Shown here: piece after piece, positions 7,995 through 16,811 of the stretch | Layout: each line of letters opens with the position of its first letter | How positions within the stretch are numbered: the first letter of the stretch is position 1 | NCBI GenBank assembly: GCA_913060695.1 | Contig: CAJXUA010000002.1 | Coordinates: 1 to 64,000, forward strand | Length of the DNA stretch: 64,000 nt | Reading direction: 5' to 3' | Origin: an uncultured Gammaproteobacteria bacterium | GTDB lineage: Bacteria > Pseudomonadota > Gammaproteobacteria > Pseudomonadales > Pseudohongiellaceae | The notes under the pieces: model-generated | The model's database searches: none | Told to the model about the DNA's origin: nothing | The model's input: the letters and a program-made list of their open reading frames with translations, nothing else | Position numbers and translations under genes: made by a program

Positions 7995-10373
7995 TTACTT
8001 ACGCTCTTGTTTAGCGATACTTTGTTTCACTCCGACAAAACTATCGGGCGTCACGGAGACCGAGTCGATGTCCGCCTTCACCAATAGTCGTGCGAAAGCG
8101 GGTCTGTTGCTGGGCGCCTGCCCACACAGTCCAATCTTGCGCCCAGCGCGATGAACTTTGGCAATCACCTGCTCAATGCTTGCGATCACGGCCCCGTCTT
8201 CTTCGCTAAATAGGCTAGCCAGACGCTCCGAATCGCGATCGATGCCCAAGGTGAGTTGGGTAAGATCGTTGCTGCCGATAGAGAAACCGTCGAAGCGTTG
8301 GGCAAACTCCCGCGCTAGAATGACATTCGATGGGACCTCGCACATCACATAGACCTCTAGGCCGCTTTTACCTCGCTTCAAGCCGTTGCGCCCCATCTCC
8401 TTCAACACCTTGTCTGCCTCGTCCAAGGTCCGGCAGAATGGGATCATGACGATCACATTATCGAAACCGATCTCCTCGCGCACTTTACGCACTGCGCGAC
8501 ACTCGAGTGCGAAGCCATCGCGGTAGTCCTCGCTATAGTAGCGGCTTGCCCCGCGCCAGCCGATCATGGGGTTCGCTTCCTGCGGCTCGAACTGCTGCCC
8601 GCCAATGAGGTTGGCATACTCATTACTCTTGAAGTCACTCATCCGCAGGATCACAGGGTGCGGATAAGAGGCAGCGGCGATCTTAGCCACACCATGGGCC
8701 AGCGTATCGACAAAATACTGCTCTTTATCGGCATAGGACGCAGTCAAGTCTGCGATCTGCTTGCGCACTTTCGCACTGCGGACCTCTGCGGCCCTAGTCA
8801 ATGCCAGTGGGTGAATCTTAATGATGTTGTTGATCATGAACTCCATGCGCGCGAGTCCAATGCCGTCAGCGGGCAATCGCCACCAGCGCAAAGCCGCCGC
8901 AGGGTTGGCGAGGTTGAGCATGACCTTAGTACGAGTCTGCGGAATCTTCTGCGCGTCGATTGAGGCGACCGAGAACTCCCCTATACCACTGTAGACGAAG
9001 CCCTCCTCCCCCTCGGCGCAGGACACGGTAATCTCTTGTCCTGTTTTCAACACTTGTGTGGCGTCGCTGCAACCGACAATTGCGGGTAGGCCTAGCTCAC
9101 GACTCACGATCGCGGCGTGGGAGGTCCTGCCGCCGTGGTCGGTAATAATAGCGGCGGCACGCTTCATCAAGGGCACCCAGTCCGGGTCAGTATTACTCGT
9201 CACTAGAATCGCGCCTTTGGGAAAGCGCTCTATCTCGTCGGGGCTATCAAGTCGGAATACTTTTCCTACCGCGATGGCATCGCCAACGCTGTAGCCCTGC
9301 GCCAGCAACTTACCTTTGCTCTTGAGACTAAAGCGTTGCAGGCCACTGGCCTCTTTGCGGGACTGCACGGTCTCTGGGCGCGCCTGCACGATGAATAGCT
9401 CGCCAGAGATGCCATCCTTCGCCCACTCCATATCCATAGCGCGACCATAGTGCTTCTCAATACTGCATGCCCAGCGTGCTAGCTGCAGAATGTCTTTGTC
9501 GTCCAATACAAAACTGCTCTGTTCTTTCTTTGTCGTTCGCCGAGTCGCAATAGGGCTCGCGTTGCCCTTTGAGTAAATGACCTTCTCCGCTTTTTTGCCG
9601 CAGCTCTTCTCGATGATTGGCACGCGGCGCTTATTTGCGAGAAAGGGTTTGTAGACCATGTACTCATCGGGATCGACCGTGCCCTGCACTACCGCCTCGC
9701 CCAAGCCCCAAGCCGCATTGATCAGCACCGCATCCGGGAAGCCGGTTTCGGTATCGATGGAAAACATGACACCTGCCCCTGCCTTATCCGAACGCACCAT
9801 CGTCTGCACACCCACTGACAATGCGACATCCATATGTTTAAAGCCATTGTTCTCGCGATAGGCGATAGCACGATCGGTGAACAAAGAGGCGTAGCAACGC
9901 CTACAGGCTTCGATTAGGGAGGTCTCGCCAGTGATATTCAGGAAGCTCTCCTGCTGACCGGCGAAGCTAGCATCCGGAAGGTCCTCGGCGGTGGCGCTAC
10001 TGCGCACCGCCACTGCAACAGTCCGCTTGCCCTTGCCCAGCGCACGATATGCCGCGAACAACTCTTGTCGGATCTGCTCTGGAAATTCAGTTGCCTTGAA
10101 CAAGTCCCTTATCGCCTTGCCCACTGCCCCCAGATTGCTCTTATCTTGTTTGAGCTTTGCCAGCGCCTTCTCGATCCTCTCCTTCAGAGCATTATGTTCT
10201 AAGAATGCCCAGTAGGCCTGAGCAGTGATTGCGAAGCCGTCGGGAACACGAATGCCTTGTTTCTTTAGCTGGCTGATCATTTCGCCGAGCGAGGCGTTCT
10301 TGCCACCCACACGGCCGACGTCGGTGTTGCGCGTTGCCGCGAACTGCATTACGTAGGGGCTTTCTATCGTCAT
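7995..10373 (-). CDS. ppsA: Phosphoenolpyruvate synthase
   Basis: 792 residues from the ATG at 10373, the same length as E. coli PpsA. This ATG has AGGAG 9 nt upstream. The in-frame start at 10403 adds an unconserved leader. The nucleotide-binding N-terminus (VGGKNASLGEM), the phosphohistidine site GGRTSHAAIVSRELGLPAIVG and the C-terminal PEP/pyruvate domain ending CGQAPSNRP are all present. It makes PEP from pyruvate with ATP giving AMP and phosphate, for gluconeogenic growth on organic acids. It stands alone, about 90 nt from the MCE operon. The PpsR-type regulator often found beside it is not in this window. Confidence 0.96.
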   Translation of the reverse strand: MTIESPYVMQFAATRNTDVGRVGGKNASLGEMISQLKKQGIRVPDGFAITAQAYWAFLEHNALKERIEKALAKLKQDKSNLGAVGKAIRDLFKATEFPEQIRQELFAAYRALGKGKRTVAVAVRSSATAEDLPDASFAGQQESFLNITGETSLIEACRRCYASLFTDRAIAYRENNGFKHMDVALSVGVQTMVRSDKAGAGVMFSIDTETGFPDAVLINAAWGLGEAVVQGTVDPDEYMVYKPFLANKRRVPIIEKSCGKKAEKVIYSKGNASPIATRRTTKKEQSSFVLDDKDILQLARWACSIEKHYGRAMDMEWAKDGISGELFIVQARPETVQSRKEASGLQRFSLKSKGKLLAQGYSVGDAIAVGKVFRLDSPDEIERFPKGAILVTSNTDPDWVPLMKRAAAIITDHGGRTSHAAIVSRELGLPAIVGCSDATQVLKTGQEITVSCAEGEEGFVYSGIGEFSVASIDAQKIPQTRTKVMLNLANPAAALRWWRLPADGIGLARMEFMINNIIKIHPLALTRAAEVRSAKVRKQIADLTASYADKEQYFVDTLAHGVAKIAAASYPHPVILRMSDFKSNEYANLIGGQQFEPQEANPMIGWRGASRYYSEDYRDGFALECRAVRKVREEIGFDNVIVMIPFCRTLDEADKVLKEMGRNGLKRGKSGLEVYVMCEVPSNVILAREFAQRFDGFSIGSNDLTQLTLGIDRDSERLASLFSEEDGAVIASIEQVIAKVHRAGRKIGLCGQAPSNRPAFARLLVKADIDSVSVTPDSFVGVKQSIAKQERK

Positions 10374-10453
10374 GACAATAACTCCTGGAGATTCAGCTGG
10401 CATTGCCCGGAAGGCGGATGAGTTGGCACTGGCCGTGCCATGAGTGACTAAAA

Positions 10454-12181
10454 CTAGGCGAGGCCCAGCTTCGCTTTCACGTCATTGAATGCGTCGAACT
10501 GGCTCAGATAGACCTGACCGCTAAGATGTGTCAGGAAATCGGATTTGACGAGCATGTCCATCACAGGTCCCTTGATCTCAGAAAGATTAAGCGTGATGCC
10601 CTGTTGCTTGAGTTGCAGATTGATCGCCTCGAGAGTCTCCAGCGCCGTGTAGTCGATCTCGTTCATGGCAGTGCACATGAGGATGACATGAGCGATCTCG
10701 CCGTTCTTGAAGGTCGCCACCTGCACATACTCTTCTAGGAAGGACGCATTGGCGAAGAACAGGCTCTCGTCTAGACGAAGAGTAAGAATCTGCGGATCAC
10801 GCTCGACTTCGTAGCGGCGCACATTGCGAAAGTGCTCGCTACCGGGTATTAGTCCTACCTCGGCTATATGGGGCTTCGAGGTGCGGTATAGATGCAAACT
10901 GATCGACACTAGTATCCCGGCAGAGACGCCAGCCTCGACGCCGAAGCTCAGCGTTAGCAGCATGGTGACGAGTATCGCGAAGGAGTCTCCTTTCGATATC
11001 TTCCAAGTCTTACGGATTACCGAGAAGTCTACCAACGCCATGACCGCTACGATGATGGTGGCGGCCAGTGTGGCCGTTGGGAGTGAATACAACAGAGGCG
11101 TAAGAAAGAGCGAGACCAAGGCGATCATGGCTGCCGTCATCAGGCTGGCCGCTTGGCTTACCGCGCCGGCATCGAAGTTCACGACTGAGCGCGAGAAACC
11201 ACCAGTGACAGGCAAGCCGCTAGAGAATGCAGAGGCGAGGTTGGCGGCGCCGAGCCCAATCAACTCTTGGTCGGCATCGATACGCTCTTGCCTCTTAGCA
11301 CCAAGGGTTCTGCCTACTGAAACCGATTCCACATAACCGATGATAGAGATCAACAATGCCGGTAGCCAAAGCGCATTGACAAGATCAACAGAGAAGTCTG
11401 GCATCTGCAGGGGAGGAAGCCCTTTCGGGATCGCACCAACCACGGCAACCCCCTGCGCTTCTAAGGAGAAGAGTTTGACCAAAACTATCGTGAGAATGAC
11501 GGCAATAACGGGCGTGACTTTCGTCGCCAACGCAGCGCGGCGCCGGCTCACGCCGAAACCCGTCAGCACTTTCACGCCTTTGAGCCGCACGAAATACAAC
11601 AGGGCAAGGACGCTGCTACCGAGCAATAAGGTTAGGTAATTGGTCTGCGGTAGATGCTCCCAGAGGGAGCGTAATAATTCACCCAGAGTGTCGCCACCGG
11701 CCTGTATGCCGAGCAAATGTCGAAACTGGCTTAGCGCGATTATAATCGCCGACGCAGTGATGAAGGCGGAGACTACCGTGTGGGAAAGAAAGTTGGCGAG
11801 GAAGCCTAAGCGCAGGAAACCGAAAAGCATCAACATAGCGCCCGAAAGGGCTGCCAGTGTAATCGCCGCGGAGGTGGCACTGACATCCCCGCTTGCGGTG
11901 ACCTCCCCTACAGCAGCAGCCGTCATGAGCGCAGCGATCGCAACAGGTCCGACAGACAAAGTGCTGCTACTTCCAAACAAGCTATATACGGCCAAAGGTA
12001 GAATGCTCGCATACAGGCCAACTTCCGCAGGCAGCCCAGCGAGAAGGGCATAGGCGAGGGATTGCGGGATGAGCATGATCGTCACGATGGTGGCGGCGAT
12101 CGCATCGCTGCCGAAGGCAGCACTGTCGTAGCGCCGCATCCAGCGTAATGCAGGTAGCAGTTTCTCACCTCTACTCATCAA
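10454..12181 (-). CDS. SulP-family anion transporter with C-terminal STAS domain
   Basis: 575 residues. The SulP core has about 12-14 membrane segments, with family motifs DAIAATIVTIMLIPQSLAYA near the N-terminus and VTGGFSRSVVNFDAGA in the middle. The STAS domain starts at about 450 (ILTLRLDESLFFANASFLEE, then MCTAMNEIDYTALETLE). The family carries sulfate, bicarbonate or other anions. It lies 73 nt downstream of the sulfide:quinone oxidoreductase fusion on the same strand, so it may export sulfite or sulfate formed from sulfide, or import sulfate. The substrate is inferred only from context. Confidence 0.9.
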   Translation of the reverse strand: MMSRGEKLLPALRWMRRYDSAAFGSDAIAATIVTIMLIPQSLAYALLAGLPAEVGLYASILPLAVYSLFGSSSTLSVGPVAIAALMTAAAVGEVTASGDVSATSAAITLAALSGAMLMLFGFLRLGFLANFLSHTVVSAFITASAIIIALSQFRHLLGIQAGGDTLGELLRSLWEHLPQTNYLTLLLGSSVLALLYFVRLKGVKVLTGFGVSRRRAALATKVTPVIAVILTIVLVKLFSLEAQGVAVVGAIPKGLPPLQMPDFSVDLVNALWLPALLISIIGYVESVSVGRTLGAKRQERIDADQELIGLGAANLASAFSSGLPVTGGFSRSVVNFDAGAVSQAASLMTAAMIALVSLFLTPLLYSLPTATLAATIIVAVMALVDFSVIRKTWKISKGDSFAILVTMLLTLSFGVEAGVSAGILVSISLHLYRTSKPHIAEVGLIPGSEHFRNVRRYEVERDPQILTLRLDESLFFANASFLEEYVQVATFKNGEIAHVILMCTAMNEIDYTALETLEAINLQLKQQGITLNLSEIKGPVMDMLVKSDFLTHLSGQVYLSQFDAFNDVKAKLGLA

Positions 12182-12254
12182 TTGCTGTCCCTTCGGCCTA
12201 AGCCTTGCCGCCTCGTCCTATTACTCAATAATCCTACTCCAATGTGTGCCCGCA

Positions 12255-13964
12255 TTAGGGGCGCAGTGACTTCAATGACTTCGGTTTCGCTAGCCATTCG
12301 CGCCCCTTCAACATGGCATGCCAGTATACCCCCGGCAGTATGTCTTTCTTCAGTATCCACGCCGTGCGTGTGGCCTTCGCTCCATTGAGCAACGATACAG
12401 GAAAAGACGGGAGCAATTTGCCTCCGTAGCCGAACTCAGCGAGCACGATCTTGCCTCGCTCCACCGTCAGTGGACATGAGCCATAGCCATCATACCCTGC
12501 CTCGAGCGTACGCTGTTGCATCGCACTAATCACATTCTCCGCGACTACAGGTGCCTGCTTTCGCACCGCCGCCATCGTCTTCGCATTAGGCGCGTTGGTT
12601 ACATCCCCAAGGCCCCACACATTCGCGAATTGCTTCTGCTGCAAGGTGAATTGATCAACATCGAGCCAGCCGGCCGCGTCGGCCAATACACTCTTTGCCA
12701 CGAAATCGGGCGCCTTCTGCGGCGGGCAAACGTGGAGCATGTCGAACTCTTCACAGATCACCTCTCCCTCACTCGCAGGATCGCTCGACTTAAAATACGC
12801 GCGCTGCTTCTCGCCATCCACCTCCACTAGCGTGTACTTGAAATGGAGCTTGGCGCGATACTTATCGATATAACTCTGCAAGGCCGGCACGTAGGCGGCA
12901 ACCCCAAACAGGACGGCCCCGGCGTTGTAGAAGTCGATGTTAATATTTTGCAAAGCACCACTTCGATACCAATGATCGGCCGAGAGATAGAGAGCCTTCT
13001 GAGGCGCACCAGCACACTTTATAGGCATCGGCGGCTGCGTGAAAATCGCGCGGCCTTTCTTCAGACCTTTCACCAACTCCCAGGTATAGGGCGCATGTTT
13101 ATAAGAGTAGTTAGATGTGACGCCATTTTTTCCAAGACTCTCTTTCAGTCCCTTTACGCCATCCCAGTCCAGCACAAGCCCTGGCGCTACTATCAGCTGT
13201 TGATAGTGCAGAGACTGTCCGTTATCCAGCTGCACCGTATTCTCTTGCGGCATAAAACCCACAACTGATTGCTGGATCCAAGAGACTCCCTGAGGAATTA
13301 GATCGCGCATATTACGTTGCGTCTGTGCAGCGCTAAACACGCCGCCGCCAACCATTGTCCAGCCCGGTTGATAGTAGTGCTCCTGCGCAGGATCGACGAG
13401 CGCGATACGCAAGCCACGCTGACGCTTTAGCAAACTAGAGGCAACTGCAATACCACCGGAGCCCGCGCCGACGATCACTATGTCGTAGCTTGGCTTTGCA
13501 CTATCTACAATCGTTTTTACAGTCGCATTCAAGGGGAAATCTCCACTATAAGGTTTGATTGACTCGGCAACATCGAAGCCACACTCTTTCGCCTTCGCCA
13601 CCACCTGCCCAACCGGGGCGCCGTTGCTAACACTGGCCGCTGCCCATAGGCAGGTTGAGCGGTTTCCTGTGCGGCAATAGGCGTGCACTTTTTTGCCTGC
13701 AGCCTGAGCGCTGTTGAGAAGTTCGGCGAACTCTGTCACCTGCTCAGCCGTCTGTTCGCCGGATCGAAACGGGATGGAGACGATATCGATACCTAACCGC
13801 TGCGCTGTTAACGCGAGCTCCTCGACCGTAGGCTGGTCTTGAGACTCTGCGTCGGGGCGATTACACACTAGAATGGTCACACCCTTGATGCGTAGTTGCT
13901 CTAAATCCAAAGGCTGCACTTGGGCAGACACGGTTAACGTGTCACTGAGAGTCATTAGTCGCAT
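12255..13964 (-). CDS. Phosphatase-like (DUF442)/sulfide:quinone oxidoreductase fusion
   Basis: 569 residues. Residues 1-115 form a DUF442-type phosphatase fold with CRTGNRS at 97-103 (Cys97 in the CxxGxRS loop). A two-dinucleotide-binding flavoprotein follows, with IVGAGSGG at 164-171. Cys317 in KCAGAPQKALYL and Cys497 in YGSCPLT match the redox-active pair of type II (mitochondrial-type) sulfide:quinone oxidoreductases. The enzyme oxidises sulfide to sulfane sulfur and passes electrons to quinone. The N-terminal domain may act on persulfide, as proposed for Blh-type fusions. It lies between the small membrane protein at 14014-14103 and the SulP gene. Confidence 0.92.
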   Translation of the reverse strand: MRLMTLSDTLTVSAQVQPLDLEQLRIKGVTILVCNRPDAESQDQPTVEELALTAQRLGIDIVSIPFRSGEQTAEQVTEFAELLNSAQAAGKKVHAYCRTGNRSTCLWAAASVSNGAPVGQVVAKAKECGFDVAESIKPYSGDFPLNATVKTIVDSAKPSYDIVIVGAGSGGIAVASSLLKRQRGLRIALVDPAQEHYYQPGWTMVGGGVFSAAQTQRNMRDLIPQGVSWIQQSVVGFMPQENTVQLDNGQSLHYQQLIVAPGLVLDWDGVKGLKESLGKNGVTSNYSYKHAPYTWELVKGLKKGRAIFTQPPMPIKCAGAPQKALYLSADHWYRSGALQNINIDFYNAGAVLFGVAAYVPALQSYIDKYRAKLHFKYTLVEVDGEKQRAYFKSSDPASEGEVICEEFDMLHVCPPQKAPDFVAKSVLADAAGWLDVDQFTLQQKQFANVWGLGDVTNAPNAKTMAAVRKQAPVVAENVISAMQQRTLEAGYDGYGSCPLTVERGKIVLAEFGYGGKLLPSFPVSLLNGAKATRTAWILKKDILPGVYWHAMLKGREWLAKPKSLKSLRP

Positions 13965-14013
13965 AGCTCACTCCTTAAGTCGCCAAGGCCGCCTCGCCTA
14001 TGGCTGCGAATTC

Positions 14014-14103
14014 CTACAATAAGTAAAACCAAACCGCCCAGCAAAGCAATGCAGTCACTAACGGCACCAACATCATCGCGAACATGTATCGAATATGAGT
14101 CAT
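14014..14103 (-). CDS. 29-residue single-span membrane protein heading the sulfur operon
   Basis: A short frame starts at ATG 14103 with AGGAG (14111-14115 on the complement) 7 nt upstream. It encodes MTHIRYMFAMMLVPLVTALL followed by CWAVWFYLL, then TAG at 14014-14016. Nearly the whole chain is one hydrophobic helix with a short positive N-terminus, so N-in orientation is likely. It ends 49 nt before the oxidoreductase gene and follows a sigma-54-like promoter. The strong ribosome site, clean topology and operon position argue that it is translated. It may be a stabilising subunit of a membrane complex such as the SulP carrier or SQR. No homologue is known to me. Confidence 0.6.
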   Translation of the reverse strand: MTHIRYMFAMMLVPLVTALLCWAVWFYLL

Positions 14104-14162
14104 GATTAAGCTCCTAGAATTTAGGAAGGAGACGCTAAGTCCACATGCCTAGCCTACCCTAC

Positions 14163-14184
14163 TAGCATGATATTGCACATGCTA
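14163..14184. promoter_or_regulatory. Inverted repeat over the sulfur-operon promoter
   Basis: TAGCATG (14163-14169) is repeated inverted as CATGCTA (14178-14184), with an 8-nt spacer. It overlaps the sigma-54-like element. It could be an operator for an ArsR-type sulfide sensor (BigR/SqrR class), but the sequence does not clearly match published sites I remember. Confidence 0.35.
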
Positions 14185-14189
14185 TGCCA
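14174..14189 (-). promoter_or_regulatory. Putative sigma-54 (-24/-12) promoter of the sulfur operon
   Basis: On the minus strand the sequence is TGGCATAGCATGTGCA. It has GG and GC spaced by ten bases, as in the consensus TGGCACGNNNNTTGCW. The promoter would start transcription about 60 nt before the 29-residue gene. Sigma-54-dependent FisR activators are known to control sulfide-oxidising genes in several proteobacteria. No such regulator gene is in the window. Confidence 0.45.
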
Positions 14190-14250
14190 GCTTCGAAAGA
14201 TAGGGGTAAGTGACTGATAATTAAAGTATTGCATAGCTATAACAGAAAAT

Positions 14251-14279
14251 GGCAGAGCCCTTTGCTTACAGGCTCTGCC
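14251..14279. terminator. Bidirectional rho-independent terminator
   Basis: GGCAGAGCC (14251-14259) pairs with GGCTCTGCC (14271-14279) through an 11-nt loop, followed by ATTTTT on the plus strand and ATTTTC on the minus strand. It lies just past the stop of the haem lipoprotein gene, whose transcript it should end before the sulfur promoter. Confidence 0.75.
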
Positions 14280-14317
14280 ATTTTTGACAAATCATGACAC
14301 GCGCTTTGCCAAATTAC

Positions 14318-14770
14318 TCAAGAGTTTACTTGATGGCAGTTAACGCAGGCACCTGTAACACGAGCGGCCTCCGCATAGCGAGGCGAACTACCCTCGGCAC
14401 TCATGCGCGCCCTGCTCACTGTAGAGATGAATCTCGCCATGTCATCTTGTAGGAATGTATGGCGAACGCTCAATTCGTCCTCGCGAATGACATCCGCGAG
14501 CCGCTCTATATTGCGCAAGGAATCAACGATCGCCGATTGCATATAGCTGTCATTCTCCTCCCCTGCCAACAAAGCAACATCCAAGCGCTGCACCTCGAAT
14601 GCGAGCTGGTGCATGCGCGAACGTAGCTGCGCACCGTCGACAAAATCGAAGGGGGGAGGATTGGCAATCTGAGGGAAGCCGCCGCTACCACTGCTACAGG
14701 CTGCAACTGCAGCAAGTGCGATAACAGCTAGGGTCGAACGGCACAGAATTTTTAGAGTAGCGCTATTCAT
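14318..14770 (-). CDS. Haem c lipoprotein of the cytochrome c'/c556 type
   Basis: 150 residues. The signal peptide has lipobox AVAAC (Cys25). The mature part is a helical bundle, with a single haem-binding CVNCH motif six residues from the lipobox-distal end, in the last ten residues. A C-terminal CxxCH after a four-helix domain is the cytochrome c'/c556 arrangement. The protein should be anchored in a membrane facing the periplasm. It has no obvious reductase beside it. A second haem lipoprotein of the same design lies at 33284-33814. Confidence 0.75.
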   Translation of the reverse strand: MNSATLKILCRSTLAVIALAAVAACSSGSGGFPQIANPPPFDFVDGAQLRSRMHQLAFEVQRLDVALLAGEENDSYMQSAIVDSLRNIERLADVIREDELSVRHTFLQDDMARFISTVSRARMSAEGSSPRYAEAARVTGACVNCHQVNS

Positions 14771-14816
14771 ATCGAGAGTTTCCTTACTTAGTGAGTAGAT
14801 CTGAATTCAAGTTATC

Positions 14817-15026
14817 TTAAATACTGAGCGCATAGTCGCTGCAATTCAATGCGAGGAACTCTATATGTTGATCTAACGCAGAGTAATCGCTGACTTCGCT
14901 GGCCTTTTCAAGCCGATAGAAAATAGTTAACATTGCAGCCCTCCTTCTAAACATTTCAATCGAGTCAGGCCAATGAAGTAAGCACTCTCCCATTGTCACC
15001 AAACTATTTTGGATGAATCGCCCCAC
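14817..15026 (-). CDS. Possible small hypothetical protein
   Basis: A 69-codon frame with a GTG start at 15026. An internal ATG would give about 58 residues. It ends 46 nt before the haem lipoprotein gene and could be cotranscribed with it. Composition is ordinary (FYRLEKASEVSDYSALDQHI). There is no strong ribosome site, no recognised domain and no signal peptide. It fills most of the 306-nt gap between the divergent lipoprotein and ABC-F genes, so it may equally be noncoding leader sequence. Confidence 0.3.
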   Translation of the reverse strand: MGRFIQNSLVTMGECLLHWPDSIEMFRRRAAMLTIFYRLEKASEVSDYSALDQHIEFLALNCSDYALSI

Positions 15027-15076
15027 TGCCTAGGCACACTCCGTGCTCCTGTAGTCGGGCCATTGAGAGTGCACTC

Positions 15077-16675
15077 ATGTCGAACCCAGTTTTATCAGCC
15101 CAAGGGCTGAGTTTTGCTTTTCCTGGCCATCCCCCTATTTTTGCTAATGTGTCCTTGCATCTAGATGCCGCGCACTATGCCCTATTGGGGCGTAATGGCG
15201 CTGGTAAGTCGCTCATATTGAGCGTGCTTGCCGGTGTCCGTGCGCCACTTATGGGTAAAGTAGAACGCCACAAAGCTGTTTGCTGGCTCCCACAACTCGC
15301 CGCGGATGTGCCATCAGGGATAACTGTGGCGCAATACCTAGAGATCGACAAAGTGGTGGCTGCACTAGAGCGTCTTGACGCCGGCCAAGGCAGTGCCGGC
15401 GACGTCGAGACTGTTGGCGAACAGTGGCTTCTAAGGGAGTCCCTAACTAAGCGCTTCGTCGAGTTCTCACTTCCTACCGATTGCCTGCAACGTCATCTCA
15501 CGACACTAAGCGGAGGGCAGCGCAGCAGGCTCGCTCTGTTACGTTTAGCGCCAAGTGCAAACAGTTTCCTGCTCTTAGATGAGCCGAGCAATCACCTAGA
15601 CCAAGCCAGCCGACGCTGGCTGCGAGATTGGCTTTTCGCCCATCCTGGCGGCTCCCTGTGCATTACCCACGACCAAGATCTACTGCGCCAGTATCAGCAC
15701 ATTTTCGAACTACGCGGCGGCTCACTCTTCTCCTATGGAGGCGGCCTGACTGACTATGAAGCCCAACGCGAGAACGAGATCGCCAGCGCACAAGCCGAGC
15801 TGAAACATGCAAGACTCACCATGCGCAAAGAGCAAGATCAATGCCAGCGGGAGAAGGAGCGACAGGCGCGCAGGAGCAGTCAAGGCAGTGCCAGAGCCGC
15901 ACAAGGAGGCATTCCGAAAATTCTGTTGGGAGCTATGAAAGCCCGAAGTGAGGGCACCACGGGTAAGATACACGACAAGCACCGGGACGCATTGCTACAC
16001 GAGCAGGAGCGCGCAAGTAACGCAGCTGCAAGACTCGAGAGAATCGACCCTATGGATTTCTCGCTTACTAAGCCCTCAATCCGCAGCGGCACAGTCGCGC
16101 AGCTCACAGGGGTTTTCTTACCTTATGTTCAAAATAAAGCCATTCGCATGCAGATCCGCGCAGGACAACGCTGGCGCATTTTCGGGCCCAACGGCAGTGG
16201 CAAGAGTCTCTTGTTACGAGTGCTGGCAGGAAAACTAAAGCCTGTTGTTGGCCAGTGCCAACTTAAGGGGCACATCGCACTACTAGACCAACACCTGTCC
16301 CTACTCGACAATGAGCGCAGCGCTCTAGAAAACTTTCAAAGTCTTAACTCGGGTTGGGCAGAGCAAAGCTATCGCGACAAGCTGGCCCAGATCAGACTAA
16401 GACGGGAAAAGGCATTACTACCGGTGGCTTCGCTTAGTGGTGGCGAGCGCCTGAAAGTCGCGCTGGCAATACTCACCATGGGACCACAAGCTGCCGACCT
16501 ACTACTGCTAGACGAACCAGACAATCATCTAGACTTGGAGAGCCAAAACTTGCTGGCCGACACACTGCGCGCCTTTGCGGGCACCATCGTCATGGTGACA
16601 CACAGCGACACACTAGCCGAGACTATAGGATTCGATGAGGTTTTCAGCCTAGATCGAGCAGAAGCACCTCCGTGA
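15077..16675 (+). CDS. ABC-F family ATPase (translation factor or antibiotic-resistance type)
   Basis: 532 residues with two ATPase domains in one chain and no membrane segments. Walker A motifs are GRNGAGKS (38-45) and GPNGSGKS (about 369-376). Signatures are LSGGQ and LSGGE, and Walker B motifs are LLLDEPSNHLD and LLLDEPDNHLD. The linker between domains is long, charged and helical (EQDQCQREKERQARRSSQ), as expected for the P-site tRNA-interaction motif. ABC-F proteins act on the ribosome. This one is more divergent than the YbiT-type copy at 39638 and resembles Uup-like or uncharacterised ABC-F members. Confidence 0.88.
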   Translation: MSNPVLSAQGLSFAFPGHPPIFANVSLHLDAAHYALLGRNGAGKSLILSVLAGVRAPLMGKVERHKAVCWLPQLAADVPSGITVAQYLEIDKVVAALERLDAGQGSAGDVETVGEQWLLRESLTKRFVEFSLPTDCLQRHLTTLSGGQRSRLALLRLAPSANSFLLLDEPSNHLDQASRRWLRDWLFAHPGGSLCITHDQDLLRQYQHIFELRGGSLFSYGGGLTDYEAQRENEIASAQAELKHARLTMRKEQDQCQREKERQARRSSQGSARAAQGGIPKILLGAMKARSEGTTGKIHDKHRDALLHEQERASNAAARLERIDPMDFSLTKPSIRSGTVAQLTGVFLPYVQNKAIRMQIRAGQRWRIFGPNGSGKSLLLRVLAGKLKPVVGQCQLKGHIALLDQHLSLLDNERSALENFQSLNSGWAEQSYRDKLAQIRLRREKALLPVASLSGGERLKVALAILTMGPQAADLLLLDEPDNHLDLESQNLLADTLRAFAGTIVMVTHSDTLAETIGFDEVFSLDRAEAPP

Positions 16676-16697
16676 ATGCTGAGTAAACTTAGCATTC
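16674..16697 (+). terminator. Hairpin at the 3' end of the ABC-F gene
   Basis: GAATGCTGAG and CTTAGCATTC form a 10-bp stem (one G-T pair) beginning inside the stop codon. There is no clear T tract afterwards, so termination is likely but may be inefficient. Confidence 0.4.
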
Positions 16698-16753
16698 ATT
16701 CTCGGCCTCTATTAGAACTAGCGATAGGCACAAGAGCGGCAGTAAAACTTCTC

Positions 16754-16781
16754 TTGCCGAAAACAAAAATTAGCATAGAAT
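16754..16781 (+). promoter_or_regulatory. Putative sigma-70 promoter of the ATP-grasp gene
   Basis: TTGCCG (16754-16759) and TAGAAT (16776-16781) are separated by 16 nt, about 30 nt before the start codon at 16812. Confidence 0.5.
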
Positions 16782-16811
16782 GCGCACACTTTTTCCAGCG
16801 CGATATCGATT

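Noticed and set aside
10824-11336. 170-codon plus-strand ORF opposite the SulP gene
   Set aside because: Antisense shadow; no start context and no recognised sequence.
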